NCBI GenBank assembly: GCA_019636275.1
Contig: JAHBXY010000085.1
Span: 1-38,517 of the forward strand
DNA: 38,517 nt
Direction: 5' to 3'
Source: Planctomycetota bacterium
GTDB lineage: Bacteria; Planctomycetota; J058
Shown here: positions 24,250-33,083 of the stretch, piece by piece
Layout: every line of letters begins with the position of its first letter
Numbering within the stretch: position 1 is the first letter of the stretch
Program-made: the position numbers and the translations under genes
Notes under the pieces: model-generated
Seen by the model: only the letters and a program-made list of their open reading frames with translations
Told to the model about the DNA's origin: nothing
The model's database searches: none

Positions 24250-26154
24250 ATGAGGACGCGGCGGTACGCGTGCGTGGCGGCCTTGGCCGCCATCGTGGTT
24301 GTCGGCACCCCGGCGCTCGGCCAGGACGGTCCGCTCGACGTGGGTGGGCTCTCCGGCGGGGGGCCGCGTGGAGGCGCGAGCCAGCGCATCCACGTCGACG
24401 TCGATGACGTGGACCTGTCGGAGGTCATGGAGCGCATCGGCCGGCAGGTCGGGCGCAACATCCTCGTCGACCCGAGCGTGCAGGAGCGCGTGACCGTCTC
24501 CCTGCGCGACATCCCGTGGCGCGAGGCCGTCGACGTCATCGCGCGCATGACGCGCTGCGAGGTCGAGGAGCGCGCCGGCGGCATCCTCATCCTCACCCAG
24601 CCGCCCAAGGTGACGATCCAGTTCACGGACGCCAACGTGCGCACCGTGCTGCAGCTCCTGGCGGCCTACAGCGGCAAGAACATCATCATCTCGCCCAACG
24701 TCACCGGCAGCGTGACGCTGGACCTCAAGGAGGTCCACTGGCTGCGGGCGCTCCACGCGATCGTCAAGACCGTGGGCGACTACGAGGTGGTCGAGGAGAC
24801 GGAGGACCTCCTGCGCGTGGTCCGGCGCGATGCGATCGAGCAGCAGCTCGAGACCATCGTGTTCCCGCTCAAGTACGTCCGGCCCCCGGCCCACTACCGC
24901 GCCGTCCCGCCCCGCACCACCGGCGGCGGCAACCGCGGCCAGGCCGCGGCGGCCGTCTTCGTCGGGCCGCAGACGACGACGCTCACGCCCCAGCAGCTCG
25001 AGCCGCGGGAGAGCTTCACGCTGTTCCGCGCCCTCCGCTCGGTCATCGAGCAGAGCCAGATCGCGGGCGCGGTGATCGACTACGACCTGCAGAAGAACGC
25101 CTTCGTCGTCACGGCCACGCGGCCGCTGCTGAACCAGCTCCGCGTGATCATCGAGAAGCTCGACACCGCGCCGGCGCAGATCTTCGCCGAGGTCCGCTTC
25201 GTCTCGATCCGCGACAACAACAACCAGGAGTACGGGATCGAGTTCTCGGACGGCAGCCGCGACCAGGGCCTGCGCATCAACGGCCCGTTCCCCAGCCAGG
25301 GCGTCGTGGTCGGCCAGGACCCGTTCCAGCCCCCGCCGGCGACCCGCAACTTCAACGTCGGCCAGTACCCGTTCTTCTTCCAGTCGCAGATGACGGAGGT
25401 GTTCAAGTCGAACTTCTTCCTGCCGGCGGTCCTCGACACGGCGGGCATGAACGCGACGCTGAACCTGATCGACCGTGACGACCGCGCCCGCGTGATCCAG
25501 TCGCCGTCGCTGTTCATGCTCGACAACGAGGCGGCGGTGATCTTCGTCGGCGAGAACGTCCCCTACGCCGTGCTCCGCGCCCAGCCGGACGCCAACGGCA
25601 ACGTCGTCCAGACCCTCGAGGAGGGCCAGGACTCGCCGGTGGCCATCGGCTTCTCGCTGTTCATGCAGGCGCGCGTGATCCCGGACAGCGACCGGATCAC
25701 CCTCACGGTCCTGCCGCGCGTCAACGAGCTCACGGGCACGAACCCGGCCCTGCCCGGCTTCGAGCTGTTCCAGTTCGGCAACAACTTCCAGCTCAACCTG
25801 CCGCGGACCCGCGAGCAGGCGCTGGTGACCCACGTCATGCTCGACGACACCTACACGGCTGTGATCGGCGGCCTCCTCAAGGAGGAGGACCTCGAGGTGA
25901 TCAAGCGGGTGCCGATCCTCTCGAGCATCCCGATCATCGGGACCCTGTTCACGAACAAGCAGTTCACCCGTCGGGTCGAGAACCTGACGATCTTCGTCAC
26001 CCCGACGATCGTCCGCGAGCGCTCGACGACGCAGTCGATCTTCTCCCGCGCGACGCGGCGCATGGAGGAGGTCGACTGGAAGTGGAAGCGCGACCAGATG
26101 CCGGAGGACGAGGACGGCAACCCGACCTGGAAGGACGACGAGGACGGCCGCTAG
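24250..26154 (+). CDS. pilQ: Type IV pilus secretin PilQ
   Basis: PilQ forms the outer-membrane ring through which the pilus passes. The 634-residue product begins with a signal peptide cleaved after ALGQ (about residue 25). Two successive secretin-N0/STN-like modules follow: VDVDDVDLSEVMERIGRQVG and then IQFTDANVRTVLQLLAAYSG, each ending in a short strand. An N1-like region (ETIVFPLKYV) comes before the secretin core, which has VIQSPSLFMLDNEAAVIFVG and VMLDDTYTAVIGGLLKEED. KRVPILSSIPIIGTLFTNK and LTIFVTPTIV complete the core. I see no AMIN domain. ATG 24250 is preceded by GGGGGAAGA and gives the signal peptide. The operon ends at the strong hairpin at 26182. Confidence 0.95.
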   Translation: MRTRRYACVAALAAIVVVGTPALGQDGPLDVGGLSGGGPRGGASQRIHVDVDDVDLSEVMERIGRQVGRNILVDPSVQERVTVSLRDIPWREAVDVIARMTRCEVEERAGGILILTQPPKVTIQFTDANVRTVLQLLAAYSGKNIIISPNVTGSVTLDLKEVHWLRALHAIVKTVGDYEVVEETEDLLRVVRRDAIEQQLETIVFPLKYVRPPAHYRAVPPRTTGGGNRGQAAAAVFVGPQTTTLTPQQLEPRESFTLFRALRSVIEQSQIAGAVIDYDLQKNAFVVTATRPLLNQLRVIIEKLDTAPAQIFAEVRFVSIRDNNNQEYGIEFSDGSRDQGLRINGPFPSQGVVVGQDPFQPPPATRNFNVGQYPFFFQSQMTEVFKSNFFLPAVLDTAGMNATLNLIDRDDRARVIQSPSLFMLDNEAAVIFVGENVPYAVLRAQPDANGNVVQTLEEGQDSPVAIGFSLFMQARVIPDSDRITLTVLPRVNELTGTNPALPGFELFQFGNNFQLNLPRTREQALVTHVMLDDTYTAVIGGLLKEEDLEVIKRVPILSSIPIIGTLFTNKQFTRRVENLTIFVTPTIVRERSTTQSIFSRATRRMEEVDWKWKRDQMPEDEDGNPTWKDDEDGR

Positions 26155-26181
26155 GCCCGTCGTCGCCTGGTCTCGACCTGC

Positions 26182-26209
26182 CGCGGGGGGAGCTTCGGCT
26201 CCCCCCGCG
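26182..26209 (+). terminator. Intrinsic terminator-like hairpin after pilQ
   Basis: CGCGGGGGGAGC, TTCG, GCTCCCCCCGCG: a perfect 12-bp stem with a stable UUCG tetraloop, 27 bp after the pilQ stop, followed by TCGTTTCC. The U run is short, as is usual in GC-rich genomes. Confidence 0.85.
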
Positions 26210-26234
26210 TCGTTTCCGGCCGGGCCTTCCCCCC

Positions 26235-26262
26235 TGGACTTTCCGGCGGGACGGCCTTAAAT
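26235..26262 (+). promoter_or_regulatory. Putative promoter of the RNase G/E gene
   Basis: TGGACT (26235-26240), 16 bp, TTAAAT (26257-26262). The TTAAATAT run is the only AT-rich spot between the pilQ terminator and the RNase start. It predicts a leader of about 95 nt, leaving room for the autoregulation known for RNase E. Confidence 0.45.
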
Positions 26263-26362
26263 ATCAGCCTCGCAAACCCTCGCGCGAGCCGGGCCCCCAC
26301 GCGGGCGCCCCCGCGCGCTCCGGAAACCTCGAACTCGGCCGCCCCGACCGGCCTGGAGCCCC

Positions 26363-27823
26363 ATGGTCAAGCGCATGCTGATCAACGTCTCGGAGCAGGA
26401 GGAGGCTCGACTGGCCGTGGTCGAGGGCGACCTCCTCTCCGAGCTGTACGTCGAGCGCACCACCGAGGAGAAGTACCTCGGGAACATCTACAAGGGGCGG
26501 ATCGCCAACATCGAGCCGAGCATCCAGGCCGCGTTCGTCGACTTCGGGCGGGACATCAACGGCTTCCTGCACGTGAGCGACGTCATGCCCGCCTACGGCA
26601 AGCGTCAGCCGGGGAACGGCGAGCACCAGGACATCACGCAGCTCCTGTCGAAGGGCCAGGAGGTCCTCGTCCAGATCACGAAGGACCAGATCGGCACGAA
26701 GGTCCCCACGCTGACGACGTACATCAGCCTGCCGGGCCGCTACCTGGTCCTCATGCCGTCGATCAGCAAGTGCGGCGTGTCGAAGAAGATCACCTCCGAG
26801 GAGGAGCGCCAGAAGCTGCGCTCGCTGCTCAAGGACCTCAACCCGCCGGCCGGGATGGGCTACATCATCCGCACGGCGGGCCTCGACCGCAGCCGCGAGG
26901 AGCTGGCGCGCGACCTGACCTACCTGCTCAACCTCTGGAAGGCGATCCTCCAGCGGGTGAAGGGGGCCGAGTCGCCGGCCACGATCTACAAGGAGTCGGA
27001 CCTCGTCATCCGCTCGATCCGCGACCTGTTCTCGGGCGAGATCGACGAGGTGGTCGTCGACAACTACGACGTCTACACGCGCGCCAAGGAGTTCCTGCGC
27101 GCGGTCATGCCGCGCTACGAGGACATCGTCAAGTTCTACCCCGGCCCGACGCCGCTGTTCCACAAGTACAACGTGGAGCGCCAGATCGAGGGGCTGCAGG
27201 CCAAGCGCGTGCCGCTCAAGTCGGGTGGCTCGATCATCATCGAGCAGACCGAGGCCCTGGTGGCCATCGACGTCAACTCGGGCAAGTTCAAGGGCGAGAA
27301 GAACCTCGAGGAGACGGCCTACCGCACGAACCTGGAGGCGGCCGAGGCGATCGCCCGGCAGGTTCGCCTGCGCGACCTCGGCGGCCTGATCGTGTGCGAC
27401 TTCATCGACATGCGCGAGTCGCGCCACAAGACGGCGGTCGAGCGGGCGCTGCGCGCCCACCTGCGGCGCGACCGCGCCCGCGTGCGCGTCGCCCGCATGT
27501 CGCGGTTCTCGCTCATCGAGATGACCCGGCAGCGCGTGCGCGAGAGCCTCAAGCGCACGACCTACAAGCCGTGCGCCCACTGCACGGGCACCGGCTACAT
27601 CAAGTCGGTCGAGTCCGTGGCCCTCGAGGTCATGCGCGAGGTCCAGCTCCGGCTGGTCGAGCATCCCAACGAGGAGGTCACGGTCGTCTGCAACCCCGAG
27701 GTCGCCGACTACCTGCGCAAGCGCAAGCTCCCCGCCCTCGACAAGCTGAAGGACCGCTTCAAGCAGCCGATCGAGGTCGTCGGCTCGCGCGACCTGCGGG
27801 CCGACGAGATCAAGTTCAACTAG
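26363..27823 (+). CDS. rng: Ribonuclease G/E family endoribonuclease
   Basis: This endoribonuclease processes rRNA and decays mRNA at single-stranded sites. The 486-residue product is the RNase G-sized catalytic core without a degradosome scaffold tail. The opening MLINVSEQEEARLAVVEGDL and ELYVERTTEEKYLGNIYKGR lead into an S1 domain (IANIEPSIQAAFVDFG to about 125). The Mg ligands are Asp303 in AIDVNSGKF and Asp346 in VCDFIDMR. The zinc-link cysteines are Cys404 and Cys407 in CAHCTGTGY. These numbers coincide exactly with E. coli RNase E. GGAG lies just before ATG 26363. The TAG stop at 27821 is immediately followed by repeat copy B. RNase E and G cannot be told apart strictly; the size favours G. 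Confidence 0.95.
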   Translation: MVKRMLINVSEQEEARLAVVEGDLLSELYVERTTEEKYLGNIYKGRIANIEPSIQAAFVDFGRDINGFLHVSDVMPAYGKRQPGNGEHQDITQLLSKGQEVLVQITKDQIGTKVPTLTTYISLPGRYLVLMPSISKCGVSKKITSEEERQKLRSLLKDLNPPAGMGYIIRTAGLDRSREELARDLTYLLNLWKAILQRVKGAESPATIYKESDLVIRSIRDLFSGEIDEVVVDNYDVYTRAKEFLRAVMPRYEDIVKFYPGPTPLFHKYNVERQIEGLQAKRVPLKSGGSIIIEQTEALVAIDVNSGKFKGEKNLEETAYRTNLEAAEAIARQVRLRDLGGLIVCDFIDMRESRHKTAVERALRAHLRRDRARVRVARMSRFSLIEMTRQRVRESLKRTTYKPCAHCTGTGYIKSVESVALEVMREVQLRLVEHPNEEVTVVCNPEVADYLRKRKLPALDKLKDRFKQPIEVVGSRDLRADEIKFN

Positions 27824-27972
27824 TGTGATCGACGGCTGCGGCCGCGGATGCCGGGCGAGGGGGGGCGCGCGCGGGTCGTAGGATCCGGCGATCGATACGA
27901 CCCGCGCGCGCTCCCCCCTCGCCTCGTCCTCCGCGGCCTCGCCTCACCTGCGGTTCCATTCCACCCGTGGCT
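27824..27972 (+). repeat. Stop-codon-associated palindromic element, copy B (most complete)
   Basis: It begins at the base after the rng TAG with TGTGATCGACGGCTGC, then GCGGCCGCGGATGC. The stem arms are 27854-27880 and 27896-27923 (27 bp with one bulged base), and the loop is GGATCCGGCGATCGA (27881-27895). The distal block CTCCGCGGCCTCGCCT and the palindromic CCACCCGTGG end near 27970. The top of the stem reads GGTCGTA/TACGACC. It lies between convergent rng and the NtrC-family gene and might also work as a terminator, although no U run follows. Confidence 0.85.
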
Positions 27973-28053
27973 CGAGCGTGTCGGTTTGCGAGCTCTCGCT
28001 CCGAGGCCAGGCTCGTGCGCCTGCTGCGGGCGGCGGCTGCCGAGCTCAGCGAC

Positions 28054-28141
28054 GCGCGCGGCCGCCAGGACGAAGCGATCGATACGGGCCGCGCGCACGC
28101 CGAAGAGCCTCGGCCTCCGCGGCATCGCCTCGCTCGTCTTT
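28054..28141 (+). repeat. Degenerate second copy of the element
   Basis: A GCGCGCGGCC/GGCCGCGCGC stem (28054-28063, 28087-28096) encloses GCGATCGATACG, which recalls the conserved loop. CCTCGGCCTCCGCGGC and CGCCTCGCT follow, as in the distal block of copies A-C. It ends at the stop of the NtrC-family gene. The leading TGTGATCGAC end is missing. Confidence 0.55.
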
Positions 28142-29527
28142 CTAGTCGTCCGCGAGCTGGCCCGGGTCGATCCCGTACTCCTTCAGCTTGCGCCAGAGCG
28201 TGCTCTTGCTGATGTCGAGCACCGCGGCCGCGCGCTTCTGGTTGCCGCCCTCGCGCTTGAGGACGGCCAGGATGTGCAGGCGCTCGAGCTCGGCCAGGGT
28301 GATCGCGTCGCCGACGCCGGCGCCGGCGGCCGGCGGGCGGGAGGCCTCGGCCGGCGGCGGGGCGGCGCCCGGCATGAGCAGGTGCTCCGGTCGCAGCTCG
28401 TTGCCGCGGCAGAGCATGACGCCGCGCTCGATGACGTTCTCGAGCTCGCGGATGTTCCCCGGCCAGTCGTAGCTGCGCAGGACGAGCATGGCCCGCTTGC
28501 TGACCTCGGTCACGGGCCGGCCCAGACGGCGCGCGAAGCGCTCGAGGAAGTGCTGCGCCAGCCGCGGGAGGTCGTCGCGCCGCTCGCGCAGCGCCGGCAG
28601 CTCGATCGGCAGCACGTTCAGCCGGTAGTAGAGGTCCTCGCGGAAGCGCCCCTGGCGCATCATCCCGTGCAGGTCGCGGTTGGTCGCGGCGACGACGCGC
28701 GTGTCGACACGCACGCTGCGGTTCTGCCCGATCGGCCGCACCTCGCCGGTCTCGAGGAAGCGCAGCAGCTGCGGCTGCACCTCGAGCGGGAGCTCGCCCA
28801 CCTCGTCGAGGAACAGCGTCCCGCCGTCGGCCTCCTGGGCCAGGCCCTTGCGGTTGCGCGTGGCGCCCGAGAAGGCGCCGCGCATGTGGCCGAAGAGCTC
28901 GCTCTCGAACAGGTTGTCCGGGATCGTCGCGCAGTTGACCACCACGTAGGCCCGGTCGCGGCGCGGGCTGAGGCGGCGGATCATGCGCGCGAGCAGGTCC
29001 TTGCCGGTCCCGGTCTCGCCCGTGATGAGGATCGTCGAGTCGGAGCTGGCCCACTCGCGCACGACCTCGAGCACCTTCCGGATGCGCTCGCCCTCGCCCA
29101 CGATCTCGGCCGGGTCGTTGGGGTCGTCGATCTGCCGGGCCAGCGAGCGCACCTCGGTGCGCAGGCGGCGCCGCTCGAGGGCCAGGTCGACCGCGTGCAG
29201 GACCTGGTCGGGCGTGAAGGGCTTCGTCAGGTAGTCGTGGGCGCCGCGGCGGATCGCCTGCACGGCGCTCTCGATCGTGCCGAAGGCGGTCACGATCAGC
29301 ACCTCGGTGTCGGCGTCCCGCGCCTTCACCGCCTCGAGGACCGCCAGCCCGTCGACCTCCTCCATCTTGAGGTCGGTGATGACCAGGTCGTAGAGCGTCT
29401 CGTCGACGCGCCGGATCGCCTCGGCGCCGGACCCGGCCTCGTCGACCGCGTGGCCGGCGCGCGACAGCGTGATCGACAGCGTCTGGCGGAGCGACCGCTG
29501 GTCGTCGACGACGAGCACCTGCGCCAC
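28142..29527 (-). CDS. Sigma-54-dependent response regulator, NtrC family
   Basis: The 461-residue regulator has the full three-domain plan. The receiver (1-120) has acidic pocket D8/D9, phospho-acceptor Asp52 in VITDLKM and Lys in YLTKPF. The AAA+ sigma-54 activation domain (about 140-375) has Walker A GETGTGKD, GAFSGA, Walker B GGTLFLDEVGEL and RFREDLYYRLNVLPI. A Fis-type helix-turn-helix at the end reads NQKRAAAVLDISKSTLWRKL. The sigma-54 contact loop is GAFSGA rather than the usual GAFTGA, a conservative change. GTG 29527 lies 3 bp after the kinase stop, so the pair is co-transcribed. Target genes cannot be named. Confidence 0.94.
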   Translation of the reverse strand: MAQVLVVDDQRSLRQTLSITLSRAGHAVDEAGSGAEAIRRVDETLYDLVITDLKMEEVDGLAVLEAVKARDADTEVLIVTAFGTIESAVQAIRRGAHDYLTKPFTPDQVLHAVDLALERRRLRTEVRSLARQIDDPNDPAEIVGEGERIRKVLEVVREWASSDSTILITGETGTGKDLLARMIRRLSPRRDRAYVVVNCATIPDNLFESELFGHMRGAFSGATRNRKGLAQEADGGTLFLDEVGELPLEVQPQLLRFLETGEVRPIGQNRSVRVDTRVVAATNRDLHGMMRQGRFREDLYYRLNVLPIELPALRERRDDLPRLAQHFLERFARRLGRPVTEVSKRAMLVLRSYDWPGNIRELENVIERGVMLCRGNELRPEHLLMPGAAPPPAEASRPPAAGAGVGDAITLAELERLHILAVLKREGGNQKRAAAVLDISKSTLWRKLKEYGIDPGQLADD

Positions 29528-29530
29528 GGC

Positions 29531-30754
29531 TCAGCCCTCCCCGCCGTCGTCCGGCCGGCTGGCTGGCAGGGAGAACGAGGCCGCCGTCCCCGCGCCGGGG
29601 GCGCTCTCCAGGCGCAGCGCCCCGCCGTGGGCCTCGACGATCCGCTTGCAGATCGTCAGCCCCAGGCCGGTCCCCTGCGCCTTGCTCGTGCGGAACGGCT
29701 CGAAGCAGCGGGCGAGCACCTCGGGCGGCATCCCGGGCCCGTCGTCGGCCACCCGCACCTCGACCCCGCCGGGGAGCGCGCGCGCGCGCACGACCACGCG
29801 CTCGCGCGCCGCGTCGAGGGCGTTGGCGAGCAGGTTCCAGAGCACCTGCTTCACCTGCCCCGGGTCGAGCGGCAGCGGCCCGGCGGCGTCGTCGTCCACG
29901 AGCAGCAGCACCTGCCGCTCGCGGGCGCGCTCGTCGCGCTCGGCGAGCGTGACCACCTCCCGCAGGAGGTCGCCGAGGTCGACCGGCTCGAGCGACGGGC
30001 GCACCGGCCGGGCGAAGTCCAGGAACTGGCTGACGATCCCGCCGATGCGGTGCGTCTCGTCGAAGACGATGTCGAGGAGCGTGCGGTCGTCCCCGGACAC
30101 GTCGAGGTCGCGCCGCAGGAGCGCCACCGAGCTCTGGATCGCGCCCAGGGGGTTCCGGATCTCGTGCGCGACGCTCGCCGCGAGCGCCTGCACGGCGCGC
30201 AGCTTCTCCTCCTCGAGGCGCCGCTCCACGCGCACGTCGCGGGCGATCCCCACCAGGCCGGCCACGCGGTCCCCCGCGCGCAGCACCGACGAGCTCCACG
30301 AGACCGGCACCGCGCGGCCGTCGCGCGTGCGCAGGAGCGCGTCGACCCGCTGGTAGCCGCCGGCGCGCAGGGCCTGGTCCAGGGCCGGCGGCGTCAGGCG
30401 CCGCGCCTGCTCGGGGTCCGCCCACAGGCCCGCCGCGGGCCGCCCGACGAGGTCGCCCTCGCGGTAGCCCAGGAGCTCGTGCGCGGCCTGGTTGGCGAAC
30501 TCGACCTCGCCCTCGGCGTCGACGACCAGGACCGCGTCGGCCAGGGCGGCGAACACGCCGCGCAGGTAGTCGCGCGTCGAGACGAGCTCGCCCGTCTTGA
30601 CGTTGATGAGCCGGTCCTTCTCGAGGATCTGCTCCTTGAGCCGCTGGACGCTCTCGAGCACGGAGCCGACGTCGGAGGCGTCGGCGCGGGCGAACCGCCC
30701 CGTCTCCAGCCGCGCCCGCAGCGCGCTCGTGCCGTGCTCGGCGCCCCCCTGCAT
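29531..30754 (-). CDS. PAS-domain sensor histidine kinase (NtrB-like, soluble)
   Basis: The 407-residue kinase has no membrane segment. A coiled coil (about 28-60) leads into a PAS domain (about 62-180; FAALADAVLVVDAEGEVEFA). HisKA follows with phospho-acceptor His197 in SVAHEIRNPLGAIQSS. The HATPase domain has N-box NLLANALDAA, G1 DDGPGMPP and G2 GTGLGLTICKRIVEAHGG. It is the cognate partner of the NtrC-family regulator 3 bp downstream. A cytosolic PAS implies an internal signal such as redox, a small ligand or a partner protein. ATG 30754 is preceded 7 nt upstream by TAGAGT and has no Shine-Dalgarno sequence. It diverges from the M23 peptidase gene. Confidence 0.94.
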   Translation of the reverse strand: MQGGAEHGTSALRARLETGRFARADASDVGSVLESVQRLKEQILEKDRLINVKTGELVSTRDYLRGVFAALADAVLVVDAEGEVEFANQAAHELLGYREGDLVGRPAAGLWADPEQARRLTPPALDQALRAGGYQRVDALLRTRDGRAVPVSWSSSVLRAGDRVAGLVGIARDVRVERRLEEEKLRAVQALAASVAHEIRNPLGAIQSSVALLRRDLDVSGDDRTLLDIVFDETHRIGGIVSQFLDFARPVRPSLEPVDLGDLLREVVTLAERDERARERQVLLLVDDDAAGPLPLDPGQVKQVLWNLLANALDAARERVVVRARALPGGVEVRVADDGPGMPPEVLARCFEPFRTSKAQGTGLGLTICKRIVEAHGGALRLESAPGAGTAASFSLPASRPDDGGEG

Positions 30755-30761
30755 GTCAACG

Positions 30762-30767
30762 ACTCTA
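30762..30767 (-). promoter_or_regulatory. Putative -10 element of the histidine kinase operon (TAGAGT)
   Basis: TAGAGT on the minus strand, then CGTTGAC, then ATG 30754. The 7-nt gap predicts a leaderless mRNA. Confidence 0.5.
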
Positions 30768-30812
30768 CACGCCCGGCCCGTGCGAGGCTCGCGCCAGGGG
30801 CCCTGGGCCTGC

Positions 30813-30818
30813 TATCGT
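30813..30818 (+). promoter_or_regulatory. Putative -10 element of the M23 peptidase gene (TATCGT)
   Basis: TATCGT is followed by GAGGCC and GTG 30825. The 6-nt gap means the GAGG would lie at or before the transcript start, so it is unlikely to act as a ribosome binding site. Confidence 0.45.
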
Positions 30819-30824
30819 GAGGCC

Positions 30825-32090
30825 GTGAGCGCCTCGCCGACGTCGTCCGCCGCGCCCCGGGCCGCCGCCGCGCTCGTCGTCGGGTTGACGGTCGCCGTCG
30901 CCGCCTGGCCCGCCGCGCCCGCGCTCGCCACCAACACGGGCGACAAGCCGCGCCTGCGCGTGACCCTCTTCGACGGGACCGTCCACGAGGGCGAGGTCAA
31001 GTTCACGAAGGACCGCCTCGAGGTGAAGGGGCGGCGCGCGGCGAAGGTGCGCTACCGCGACATCGCCTCGCTCTCGGACGTCCCGCCCCCGGACGAGGCG
31101 GAGCTCGCCTCGCGCCGCGCCGAGCACGCGCGCCGCGCCGAGCGGCTGGGCCAGGGCGACGCCGCCGGCTGGACGCGCCTCGGCCAGTGGGCCCGCGAGC
31201 AGGAGCTCGACGAGGAGGCCCGGAGCGCCTTCGAGCGCGCCGTGGCGCTCGACCCCGACCACGCCCCAGCCCGCCGGGGGCTCGGCCAGCTCAAGGACGA
31301 CGACGGCGCCTGGGTCGACGGGGTCGACGTCGTGCGCCGCCGCCGCGGCGACCTCGAGCCCGGCGACCTCGACGCCGTGGTCGACCTGGCCCGCTTCGCC
31401 CTCAAGAACGGCCTCGAGGACCCGGCCTTCACGCTCCTGCGCCAGGTCCTCAACCAGGACACCTACCACGAGAAGGCGATCGAGCTCTCCCGCCCCTTCA
31501 CGGCCGCCTACCGCCAGCGCGTGCCCATGGCGCTGCCCCTGCGCGGCCGCTGGAAGGCCAGCGAGGACCCGACGCGGCATCACCAGCGCAAGGCCTGGGC
31601 CGTCTACGCCCTCGACATCATGAAGGTCGACGCCGCCGGCCGCACCCACACGGGCCGCGGCGACAAGCTCGAGGACTACCTCACCTGGGACGAGCCCTTC
31701 TACGCCGTCGCCGCCGGCCGCGTCGCCGAGGTCCGCGACGGCAACCCCGACAACCCGGCGCGGACGGTCCCGCCGGGCGTGGCCGAGAAGCACAACGGCG
31801 TGACGATCGACCACGGCGACGGCGAGGTCTCCTGGTACGTCCACGCGCGCAACGGCTCGATCGTGGTCAAGGTCGGCGACCAGGTCGAGCGCGGGCAGCT
31901 CCTCGGCCGCATCGGCAACAGCGGCGCCTCGGCCGTCCCGCACCTGCACTTCACGCTCGTGGCTCATGGCAACCTGTCGGTCCCCTGGGCCTGCGACGAC
32001 TACGTGCTCATCGCGCCCGACTCGACGCCGATCCCCGTGACGCGCGCCTTCCCGCGGGAGGGGTGGACCTTCGAGGGGAAGGAGCCGTGA
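30825..32090 (+). CDS. Secreted M23-family (LytM-like) metallopeptidase
   Basis: The 421-residue product is predicted to cut peptidoglycan peptides or to act in envelope assembly outside the membrane. It opens with a signal peptide (about 1-36, ending PALA). A small beta-domain (about 42-80, LRVTLFDGTVHEGEVKF) and a TPR-like helical region (about 100-200) follow. The peptidase domain (about 240-400) has candidate zinc ligands His252/253 and Asp264 in VYALDI, His in YVHARNGS, and HLH at 373-375 in VPHLHFTL. All expected ligands are present, so it is probably active. GTG 30825 gives the signal peptide; the longer upstream frame has poor codon bias. It diverges from the histidine kinase and precedes the phosphoesterase by 55 bp. 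Confidence 0.88.
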   Translation: MSASPTSSAAPRAAAALVVGLTVAVAAWPAAPALATNTGDKPRLRVTLFDGTVHEGEVKFTKDRLEVKGRRAAKVRYRDIASLSDVPPPDEAELASRRAEHARRAERLGQGDAAGWTRLGQWAREQELDEEARSAFERAVALDPDHAPARRGLGQLKDDDGAWVDGVDVVRRRRGDLEPGDLDAVVDLARFALKNGLEDPAFTLLRQVLNQDTYHEKAIELSRPFTAAYRQRVPMALPLRGRWKASEDPTRHHQRKAWAVYALDIMKVDAAGRTHTGRGDKLEDYLTWDEPFYAVAAGRVAEVRDGNPDNPARTVPPGVAEKHNGVTIDHGDGEVSWYVHARNGSIVVKVGDQVERGQLLGRIGNSGASAVPHLHFTLVAHGNLSVPWACDDYVLIAPDSTPIPVTRAFPREGWTFEGKEP

Positions 32091-32131
32091 CGCCCCGGGC
32101 CGCCCAGGTGTCCGCCGCGCCCGTCTTCGCG

Positions 32132-32137
32132 TAGCCT
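32132..32137 (+). promoter_or_regulatory. Putative -10 element of the phosphoesterase gene (TAGCCT)
   Basis: TAGCCT ends 8 nt before ATG 32146. GGTCGCCC lies between and is not a ribosome binding site, which again suggests a leaderless transcript. Confidence 0.45.
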
Positions 32138-32145
32138 GGTCGCCC

Positions 32146-33015
<870 letters not shown>

Positions 33016-33025
33016 AAAGCAAACG

Positions 33026-33055
33026 GCCCCCGCCCTCCCGGAGGAGGACAGGGGC
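33026..33055. terminator. Bidirectional terminator between convergent genes
   Basis: GCCCCCGCCCTCC, CGGA, GGAGGACAGGGGC forms a 13-bp stem with two G-T pairs. On the minus strand it is followed by CGTTTGCTTTTC, a good U-rich tail for the small basic gene. On the plus strand GTTTT follows 10 bp later. Confidence 0.8.
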
Positions 33056-33083
33056 GCGCCTACCGTTTTCCCCGGTGCTGTCG

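Noticed and set aside
27848..27890. Short reading frames in the repeats giving similar peptides (starting MPGEGGRARVVG or MIDGCGRGCRAR)
   Set aside because: The similarity comes from the DNA repeat itself. Stem changes are paired for base pairing rather than for codons, and there are no ribosome binding sites.
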